Assembly (NCBI GenBank): GCA_023135995.1 | Contig: JAGLRY010000347.1 | Coordinates: 1 to 7,486 of the forward strand | Direction of reading: 5' to 3' | DNA from: Candidatus Aminicenantota bacterium | GTDB taxonomy: Bacteria; Acidobacteriota; Aminicenantia; Aminicenantales; Aminicenantaceae | Length of the DNA stretch: 7,486 nucleotides | Part shown: positions 1 to 5,045 of the stretch, piece by piece | Numbering within the stretch: the stretch's first letter is position 1 | How the letters are laid out: each line of letters starts with the position of its first letter | Translations under genes and position numbers: made by a program | Notes under the pieces: generated by a model | Database searches by the model: none | Told to the model about the DNA's origin: nothing | Seen by the model: only the letters and a program-made list of their open reading frames with translations

Positions 1-285
1 CAATGGAAGGTCCAGGGCAGCATCTCTTGCCGCGAGAGCGAAGACAGGAGGGGCATGCTTGAGGCCTTCTTCGATCATCTCTCCAGGAATCTTCACTACA
101 GACGTTTCTTTATTTACTAAAGCTCCCCGCTCATGCCAAAGGTCCAACACCTTTGGAGATGGGAATTTGACTCCCACAGACTCAATGACATCCAGGGTTG
201 CCGTGTGTATTTGATGAATGTCCTCTGCACTCAAAATATTCAGGCTCAGGCGAGGATGAGTAATTGATTTAACACGTTTTTTCAT
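1..285 (-). CDS. MttB-family (trimethylamine methyltransferase-like) protein, N-terminal part
   Basis: Only the first 95 codons are present; the gene runs off the left edge. The translation starts MKKRVKSITHPRLSL and continues with SAEDIHQIHTATLDVIESVG, then a KIPGEMIEEGL segment and ALAARDAALDLPL. This order (L-S-x-E-x-I-x-x-IH-x-ATL-x-V-E-x-VG, then IP-x-x-x-I-E-E-x-L, then ARD) is the usual N-terminus of the MttB superfamily (COG5598). The family's normal length is roughly 470-500 residues. Members move a methyl group from a quaternary or tertiary amine to a corrinoid protein: MttB itself uses trimethylamine and has pyrrolysine, while non-pyrrolysine members such as MtgB, MtpB and MtcB use betaines or carnitine. 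The region that would show pyrrolysine is outside the window, so the substrate class is open. The ATG at 285 has an AGGAGA ribosome site (300-295) with a 9-nt spacer and lies 24 nt after the upstream stop, so it is probably the third gene of this operon. Confidence 0.85.
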   Translation of the reverse strand, partial: MKKRVKSITHPRLSLNILSAEDIHQIHTATLDVIESVGVKFPSPKVLDLWHERGALVNKETSVVKIPGEMIEEGLKHAPPVFALAARDAALDLPL

Positions 286-309
286 TTTTCTTGTTCTCCT
301 CTCATGTGT

Positions 310-1383
310 TCAGGTGGCCAGGCTCTTTTCGAATACCTGGATAATTGCTCTAAATGATTCTTCAGGGATGTTGTCCAATTTTCTGTTCCATTTTCCCGCA
401 ACAGATTCCGATAGACACAGAGAGCGAAGCACAGCTTCTGCGACGGACTCCAAACCGGCTCTGAATATAGATCCAAGCGCCGAATCGTCCGTCACTGTAT
501 AATCGAAAACCTTGGGTCCGTCGTCCTTCAAGCTCATAACATTGGCGAGGGAGAATAACATGCAAGTGATTGAATCCGTGTTATTCTTGACGGTGTTAAC
601 ACTCGGCAATGCCACAACGATACTTGTGCTGACTTTTTTGATTTGGTAGGGGAGGAGAGGCAAATCTGTAGCGAGGACCACAGCCAAGGATCCTTTCTTT
701 TCGTGCCTTCTTTGTTCACCGTGATTCAAGTCTGCTCCATCGGATAACTCCGGGGTGCCATGATTTGAAGCAACCAGAGCGCCGATGGTAAATCGCTTGC
801 CGCTGATGGAGAACATTCGTGAAGAGGTCCCGATCCCCCCTTTCCAATCGAATGCGTGCAAGCCCAAACCCACACCTGCGGAGCCCTCTTGGACCGAATG
901 ATTCGAGGCGTTCCGGAGAAGCTGAATAACATCTTTATCCTCTACCACAGATCCCTTCTGGCCATTCAGGTAAGAATCGTCGATACTCAGGACAACCGGA
1001 GGCCAAATCTCGATACGGCCCAGATGAAAGCCAAAAGAGAGCACTGCATTATAGACAATACCAAGGTTATAAGAATTAGTGAGCACGATGGGAGAATTCA
1101 AATAACAGAAGTCTTCGGTGACGGCATATCCTGTGATTTCATGCATATTTCTAAAGGGAAAGAATCCGAAGAAATATCTGTTTTCTTCATTCATATCCCC
1201 TGGAACAATCGCAGTCAATCCAGTCCTGACCATCTCCGTCAGCCCCGATGGGTCCTGAGTATCTCTCGAGATTGTGAGATGCCCGACCCTGATATCTCCC
1301 ACATCGACAATAGCATTCTTTTTGCCGTGAGGGTAAATCCAGGAAATTTTACCGATCAATTGGAGCTTTTTTGATTCATTCAA
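310..1383 (-). CDS. P1-family (DmpA/S58) Ntn-type hydrolase paralogue, cytoplasmic, diverged active site
   Basis: The 357-residue product belongs to the P1 family of DmpA/BapA aminopeptidases and NylC, which mature by self-cleavage before a Ser or Thr nucleophile. It aligns along its length with the neighbouring 401-residue protein. Visible landmarks are DVGDIRVGHLTIS (27-39), NSYNLGIVYNA (103-113; Tyr105 matches the DmpA active-site Tyr), KGGIGTSSRM (181-190), ALVASNHG (202-209; Asn207, oxyanion-hole type) and KKGSLAVVLATDLPLLP (229-245), where Gly231-Ser232 is the expected cleavage and nucleophile site. The following block reads NNTDSITCMLFS where its neighbour has HTGSGDIILAFS, so the second Ser and the acidic residue (Ser288/Glu290 in BapA) are not in register. 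It may be catalytically changed or act on a different substrate. There is no signal peptide, so it is probably cytoplasmic. The start is TTG at 1383, with AAAGGA 8 nt upstream; it overlaps the previous gene's end by 8 bp, suggesting translational coupling. Confidence 0.88.
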   Translation of the reverse strand: MNESKKLQLIGKISWIYPHGKKNAIVDVGDIRVGHLTISRDTQDPSGLTEMVRTGLTAIVPGDMNEENRYFFGFFPFRNMHEITGYAVTEDFCYLNSPIVLTNSYNLGIVYNAVLSFGFHLGRIEIWPPVVLSIDDSYLNGQKGSVVEDKDVIQLLRNASNHSVQEGSAGVGLGLHAFDWKGGIGTSSRMFSISGKRFTIGALVASNHGTPELSDGADLNHGEQRRHEKKGSLAVVLATDLPLLPYQIKKVSTSIVVALPSVNTVKNNTDSITCMLFSLANVMSLKDDGPKVFDYTVTDDSALGSIFRAGLESVAEAVLRSLCLSESVAGKWNRKLDNIPEESFRAIIQVFEKSLAT

Positions 1384-2581
1384 AATAGACGTCCTTTAAC
1401 CTATAGTATTTTTTCATGATTCTCTTGACCTGGTCAAGAGGAAGACCGTATGCGGTGTTGCCGTCTTTTCCCACAACGGTTTGAGCGGCCGTCAGAGCGT
1501 TGATGATGGCTTCTTGAGTCGCTTCAACCGTTCCCTGATAGAGGGGGGATATCCAGAAATCACTCACTGACTTTATCTTATGGAATGATCCGGCAGGTAG
1601 TGCTGGAATTCTGTTGCCCGTCGAGAAGGCAAGGATGATGTCGCCGCTTCCTGTGTGCGATATAGCCCCTGTCTGAGCAAGGCCGAGAGCAACTCTCTTG
1701 GCGATTTTTTTCAATTGAAAGGGCAATAAAGGAGCCGTTGTGGCTGCAATTAGGATGATGGATTTTGTCTTTCCCTCTTCAATTTCAAATCCTTGAATTT
1801 CCTTGCCCACAGGCGCACCATCGATCCGCAGTTGATCGCGGCTTGCCGTGTTCGCCATGACAAGAACGCCCACAACGAATTTTTCGCCATCCAAAGAAAC
1901 CATTCGAGAAGAGGTCCCGATCCCGCCCTTGAATCCGAAAGAAACCATGCCTGTGCCGCCGCCGACAGCGCCTTCCTCGACAGGGCCACTTCCTGCTGTC
2001 TTTATAGCCCTGAAAACATCCTCTTCCGTGATCTGGCGCTTCTGTGTATCGCTCAAAAAGTCGTCAAAACACTCGGCGACGACAGGAGCGACTATCCTGG
2101 AATTCTCCTTGCTAGGGATTCTTTCCGTTAAATAAGCAACAGCTGCGCTGTGAACAATACCCACATTGTATGTGCCTGTGAGGAAAATCGGCGTCTCCAA
2201 TCTGCCGGTTTCTTCGATAGAGGCGACCCCTGTCATTTCTCCCCAGCCGTTTAAGCTGAAATAGGCAGAGTAGAGTTGTTCTTCCATTATCCTTCCACTG
2301 TTGGGAAGGATCACCGTCACCCCTGTTCGTACGGCCCCTTTACCTTCTCCTTTGGATATGGTGGCATGCCCGACGCAGACACCTTCGACGTCAGTGATAG
2401 CATTCAGGGGTCCGGGCTCTAATTCACCTATGACGATCCCCATTTCCCTAGCTCTCAGCCTTCGATCCACAGATGAGTGATCTGAATGGATATAATCAGA
2501 CTGATTTCTCTGAAAAAAGAGCTTAGAGGACAATAACGGAATCCCGCTCAAGGTGCTTTTGATGAAATTTCTTCGATTCAT
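1376..2581 (-). CDS. P1-family (DmpA/BapA/NylC-like) Ntn-type aminopeptidase/amidase with Tat-like leader
   Basis: This 401-residue member of peptidase family S58 (P1) keeps a complete-looking active site. It shows NAITDVEGVCVGHATI (60-75), GTYNVGIVHSA (136-146; Tyr138), GGIGTSSRM (219-227), GVLVMAN (238-244; Asn244), the nucleophile block KSIILIAATTAPLLPFQLKK (273-292; Ser274) and HTGSGDIILAFSTGN (309-323; Ser312 and Asp314, matching BapA Ser288/Glu290). Known relatives release N-terminal residues from D-, L- or beta-peptides and amides (DmpA, BapA) or cut 6-aminohexanoate oligomers (NylC). The residue before the nucleophile is Lys273; it is Gly in DmpA and Asn in BapA, so self-cleavage may differ. 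The N-terminus MNRRNFIKSTLSG fits the twin-arginine pattern (R3, R4, F6, K8), but the hydrophobic stretch is short, contains Lys20 and has no clear AxA site, so export is only probable. The ATG has AGGAGGGA (2598-2591) with a 9-nt spacer. It is the first gene of the minus-strand operon. Confidence 0.92.
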   Translation of the reverse strand: MNRRNFIKSTLSGIPLLSSKLFFQRNQSDYIHSDHSSVDRRLRAREMGIVIGELEPGPLNAITDVEGVCVGHATISKGEGKGAVRTGVTVILPNSGRIMEEQLYSAYFSLNGWGEMTGVASIEETGRLETPIFLTGTYNVGIVHSAAVAYLTERIPSKENSRIVAPVVAECFDDFLSDTQKRQITEEDVFRAIKTAGSGPVEEGAVGGGTGMVSFGFKGGIGTSSRMVSLDGEKFVVGVLVMANTASRDQLRIDGAPVGKEIQGFEIEEGKTKSIILIAATTAPLLPFQLKKIAKRVALGLAQTGAISHTGSGDIILAFSTGNRIPALPAGSFHKIKSVSDFWISPLYQGTVEATQEAIINALTAAQTVVGKDGNTAYGLPLDQVKRIMKKYYRLKDVYFE

Positions 2582-2601
2582 CGGGTTATCTCCCTCCTAT
2601 C

Positions 2602-2644
2602 ATGATCATATTCCACACTTTACGCGAATTCTAAATAATGATCA
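2602..2644. repeat. Pair of ATGATCA direct repeats around the minus-strand promoter -10
   Basis: ATGATCA occurs at 2602-2608 and 2638-2644, 36 bp apart start to start, and each copy contains the palindrome TGATCA. One copy lies in the spacer between the -35 and -10 boxes; the other is in the leader just after the presumed start point. This placement would suit an operator pair, but a 7-bp A+T-rich word can recur by chance. Confidence 0.3.
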
Positions 2645-2656
2645 AAATAAGGTCAA
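2628..2656 (-). promoter_or_regulatory. Sigma70-type promoter for the hydrolase operon
   Basis: On the minus strand, TTGACC (2656-2651, 5 of 6 to consensus) is followed after 17 nt by TAGAAT (2633-2628, 5 of 6). Transcription would start near 2621 and leave a leader of about 40 nt before the ATG at 2581, with a strong AGGAGGGA ribosome site. The assignment is by consensus match only. Confidence 0.6.
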
Positions 2657-2767
2657 TGGATATTCAAGAAATAATCCGTTGTATTGATGTTTTCAAACCT
2701 GATTCGCACAAATAATTGGTGCCTTTCCACAGTTCATCTCAAGATCGAACCTTGTTTTTGTTATGCC

Positions 2768-2797
2768 TTGACAGGATTCATTTAAAAAAAATATAGA
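2768..2797 (+). promoter_or_regulatory. Possible upstream promoter of the IclR operon
   Basis: A perfect TTGACA (2768-2773) is followed after 18 nt by TATAGA (2792-2797, 4 of 6). Transcription would start near 2804. It is weaker than the second promoter at 2820-2848 because of the longer spacer, but the -35 box is exact and an A-rich tract lies between the boxes. Confidence 0.35.
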
Positions 2798-2819
2798 TTC
2801 TTTTCTTTTGGGGACTCAC

Positions 2820-2848
2820 TTGACAAAAGTATATCAGATTGAAATACT
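2820..2848 (+). promoter_or_regulatory. Main candidate promoter of the IclR-aminotransferase operon
   Basis: A perfect TTGACA (2820-2825), a 17-nt spacer and AATACT (2843-2848, 4 of 6) predict a start point near 2855. That lies downstream of the TTG at 2839, so if this promoter is the main one, translation must start later, supporting TTG 2893. The -10 box sits inside the GAAA half-site array, which fits repression by the encoded regulator. Confidence 0.5.
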
Positions 2849-2867
2849 TGTTTCATAATGCGAAACA
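2840..2867. promoter_or_regulatory. Putative IclR-type operator (alternating GAAA half-sites)
   Basis: TGAAA (2840-2844), TTTCA (2851-2855) and GAAACA (2862-2867) alternate in orientation with an exact 11-bp step. They form two overlapping inverted repeats: TGAAA-N6-TTTCA (2840-2855) and TGTTTC-N7-GAAACA (2849-2867). The first resembles the TGAAA...TTTCA boxes of KdgR, an IclR-family protein. It covers the -10 box and the predicted start point of the promoter at 2820-2848. Binding by the downstream regulator is inferred. Confidence 0.45.
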
Positions 2868-2876
2868 CAATTTTGC

Positions 2877-2883
2877 GAGGTGG
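2877..2883 (+). promoter_or_regulatory. Ribosome site that decides the IclR start
   Basis: GAGGTGG lies 9 nt before the TTG at 2893. The earlier in-frame TTG at 2839 has no purine-rich site before it and lies upstream of the main predicted transcription start, so the later TTG is preferred. Confidence 0.55.
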
Positions 2884-2892
2884 AATAATAGC

Positions 2893-3675
2893 TTGATAAA
2901 TAATGAAAAGAAGTATGTCGGCTTTGTGAATTCTCTTGCAAGAGGTCTTTCGATCCTGGAATCTTTCGAAGCAGCGGACCCTATTATGGGAATTGCTGAA
3001 CTAGCCAGGAAGACCAACCTCCCTAAAAGCACTGTCCATCGTCTTATCCAGACGTTGTGTGCTTTGGGATATATTATTCCTGACGGTACTTCAAACAAGT
3101 ATATGCTCGGTCCTAAAGTTCTAGATCTGGGTTTTACTGTACTGTCCAGTTTGGAACTCAGAGATGTGGCAGCACCATATCTGCGTATGCTTTCCAAATC
3201 ATCGAGCGAGACTGTGAATCTGGCCATCCTCGACGGATGGCAGCTGGTCTATTTGGAAAGACTGAAGACACAGAAAATTGTCAATATCAACCTACACATC
3301 GGTTCACGTTTAGAGTTATATAATACCTCGATGGGGCGAGTATTGGCCGCCTTTCAGAGTGAAGATTGGTTATCAAAATATCTGGAATATCTCCAGCACA
3401 TCCCAGAGGCCAGAAAATATATCCTGGAAGGTGGGAAAATTTTGCATGAAATTCTTGCGGAGGTCAAAGAAAAAGGTTACGCCCTCAATAATGAAGAACT
3501 TGCGCCAGGCCTGAGGTCTGTGGCCGGTCCTGTGAAAAACAGGCAGGGGAAAGTCGTTGGAGCAGTCAATATTGCCGTGAGCTCGGGCCTCTTTTCGTTG
3601 GAGAGATTAAAAAAGGAACAGCTTTTACCTCTTCTTGAAACAACTCAAGCTATTTCAGCTGCTCTTGGCTATTAA
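2893..3675 (+). CDS. IclR-family transcriptional regulator
   Basis: With the TTG start at 2893 the product is 260 residues, the usual IclR-family length. The winged helix-turn-helix spans about residues 11-72: VNSLARGLSILESF, then MGIAELARKTNLPKSTVHRL (32-51), then a wing with GYIIPDGTSNKYMLGPKVLDLG. The effector-binding domain follows, with ETVNLAILDGWQLVYLER (106-123), the small-residue turn YNTSMGRVLAAF (143-154) and the signature GYALNNEELAPGLRSVAGPV (195-214). IclR proteins bind small carboxylic or aromatic effectors and usually act as dimers or tetramers on promoters near their own gene. It lies first in the operon and diverges from the hydrolase genes, so it probably controls both sides. 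A longer 278-residue form from TTG 2839 is possible but adds 18 residues with no family similarity that I can see. The effector is unknown; an operon intermediate is likely. Confidence 0.93.
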   Translation: MINNEKKYVGFVNSLARGLSILESFEAADPIMGIAELARKTNLPKSTVHRLIQTLCALGYIIPDGTSNKYMLGPKVLDLGFTVLSSLELRDVAAPYLRMLSKSSSETVNLAILDGWQLVYLERLKTQKIVNINLHIGSRLELYNTSMGRVLAAFQSEDWLSKYLEYLQHIPEARKYILEGGKILHEILAEVKEKGYALNNEELAPGLRSVAGPVKNRQGKVVGAVNIAVSSGLFSLERLKKEQLLPLLETTQAISAALGY

Positions 3676-3695
3676 GAAGCAGGAGATTTGATTAC

Positions 3696-5036
3696 ATGAC
3701 TGTGCAATATCCACGGGGAAATGTATTCTACCGGAACCTGCATCATTCATTCCCCATTATCACTCATGGTGAAGGGGCTTATCTGTATGACACCTCTGGC
3801 AATAGATATCTGGACGCCAGCGGAGGAGCGGCAGTGGTGAACATCGGGCATGGGACGAAAGAGATTGCCGCAGCCGTCTCTTCGCAGGCCCAGAAAGCCG
3901 GCTATATTAATGGGACGCAGTTCAGTCATGTTCCTGTGGAAACTCTTGCGAAAATTATATCGGATTTTCTCCCATTCCCTGATGGGAAAGTTTATTTTCT
4001 GACAAGCGGCTCTGAAGCCGTCGAGGCTTCGATCAAACTGGCCCGGCAGTACTGGGTGGAGCGAGGACAGCCCTCCAAGCATCATGTGATCGCGCGGAAA
4101 CCCAGCTATCACGGAAACACTTTGGCCGCGCTCTCTCTGTCGGATAGAAGACAATACAAAGACATTTATGGCCCCATGCTGATGAAAACCAGTATGGTCC
4201 CAGCCCCTTATTGCTACCGGTGTTTCTGTGGAGAGGTGTATCCCTCCTGCGGCATAAAATGTGCATTTGAACTGGAGAAACAGATACAGGTCATCGGGAA
4301 AGAGAATGTTTCGGCTTTTTTGACCGAAGTCATCGGTGGCGGATCCACAGGGGCAGCTGTGCCTCCTCCGGAGTATTTCTCAGCCATTCGGAAGATCTGT
4401 GATCAGAATGAAATTCTTTTGATTGTCGATGAGATCATGACGGGGATCGGCCGCACTGGGGACTGGCTTGCATGCCATCATTTTGACTTGAAACCTGATA
4501 TTATCGTCATGGGGAAAGGCCTCGCAAGTGGATATATTCCTCTTAGCGCTGTTGCCGTTCCTAGAGAGATTGTAGACACAATATACAGAAAGAACCAGAG
4601 TTTCATGCATGCTCAGACTTTCGCTCATCACCCGGTGGGATGTGCAGCCGGGATAGCGACTTTGGATTACATAAAAAACAATAATTTGCTGAAAAAATGT
4701 AATACTGTAGGAACCTTGCTCAAAGACACACTCTCGTCTCTTTCTTCTAATAGCGATGTTGGTGACATCCGGGGAAAGGGCTTGCTCGTCGGAATCGAGT
4801 TTGTCCAGGATAAAGTCGCAAAAAAACCTTTTCCTCGGGAATTTGGTTATACCGAAAAATTTGTCGCCAATGCTCTAAAGAAAGGTTTGGTCGTCTGGCC
4901 AAATGTGGGCCATGCGGACGGGATCAATGGAGACCTGATCCTTCTTGCTCCGCCTTTCATAATAGAGCAGGAGGAAGTTTCTCTGATCAACCGTGTGTTG
5001 AGCGAGACACTCGAGGAGATGCAAAAGCTCCGGTAA
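3696..5036 (+). CDS. Class III PLP-dependent aminotransferase
   Basis: This 446-residue protein is a fold-type I, class III (omega/ornithine type) aminotransferase that moves an amino group, often a terminal one, to a keto acid. Landmarks are GAYLYDTSGNRYLDASGG (27-44), LTSGSEAVEASIKLAR (102-117; phosphate loop), SYHGNTLAALSLS (137-149), IVDEIMTGIGRTG (243-255; Asp245 pairs with the PLP ring nitrogen), VMGKGLASGY (271-280; Lys274 forms the Schiff base) and AQTFAHHPVGCAAG (306-319; Thr308 contacts phosphate). A five-cysteine segment, PYCYRCFCGEVYPSCGIKCA (171-190), lies between the substrate-side loop and the large-domain core. Similar CYRC...C...C segments occur in a subset of uncharacterised class III enzymes, and metal binding is only a guess. 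The ATG lies 20 bp after the regulator stop, with AGGAGA 9 nt upstream. The next gene is an aldehyde dehydrogenase, so the product is probably a semialdehyde. The exact substrate cannot be read from the sequence. Confidence 0.93.
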   Translation: MTVQYPRGNVFYRNLHHSFPIITHGEGAYLYDTSGNRYLDASGGAAVVNIGHGTKEIAAAVSSQAQKAGYINGTQFSHVPVETLAKIISDFLPFPDGKVYFLTSGSEAVEASIKLARQYWVERGQPSKHHVIARKPSYHGNTLAALSLSDRRQYKDIYGPMLMKTSMVPAPYCYRCFCGEVYPSCGIKCAFELEKQIQVIGKENVSAFLTEVIGGGSTGAAVPPPEYFSAIRKICDQNEILLIVDEIMTGIGRTGDWLACHHFDLKPDIIVMGKGLASGYIPLSAVAVPREIVDTIYRKNQSFMHAQTFAHHPVGCAAGIATLDYIKNNNLLKKCNTVGTLLKDTLSSLSSNSDVGDIRGKGLLVGIEFVQDKVAKKPFPREFGYTEKFVANALKKGLVVWPNVGHADGINGDLILLAPPFIIEQEEVSLINRVLSETLEEMQKLR

Positions 5037-5045
5037 GGAGGAATT

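Larger units (their letters stand above)
2582..2892. other. Divergent regulatory gap between the two operons
   Basis: This is about 311 bp, A+T-rich, and no convincing gene lies in it. It separates the minus-strand hydrolase operon from the plus-strand IclR operon. It holds a good minus-strand promoter, two plus-strand TTGACA-type promoters, an ATGATCA repeat pair around the minus-strand -10 box, and an alternating GAAA half-site array at the IclR start point. An in-frame TTG at 2839 would extend the regulator into this gap by 18 codons, but it lacks a ribosome site. The divergent layout is typical of an IclR-family regulator controlling itself and its neighbours. Confidence 0.7.

Noticed and set aside
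856..1374. 172-codon open frame on the plus strand opposite the second hydrolase
   Set aside because: It is fully antisense to a well-supported P1-family gene, its translation shows no family motif, and no ribosome site or operon context supports it.
2854..2859. CATAAT as an alternative -10 box for the IclR promoter
   Set aside because: It matches 5 of 6, but the position 17 bp upstream (2831-2836, ATATCA) is not a -35 box, whereas TTGACA at 2820 is correctly spaced from AATACT.
3747..4154. 135-codon minus-strand frame inside the aminotransferase
   Set aside because: It is an antisense shadow of conserved aminotransferase sequence, with no promoter or family similarity.
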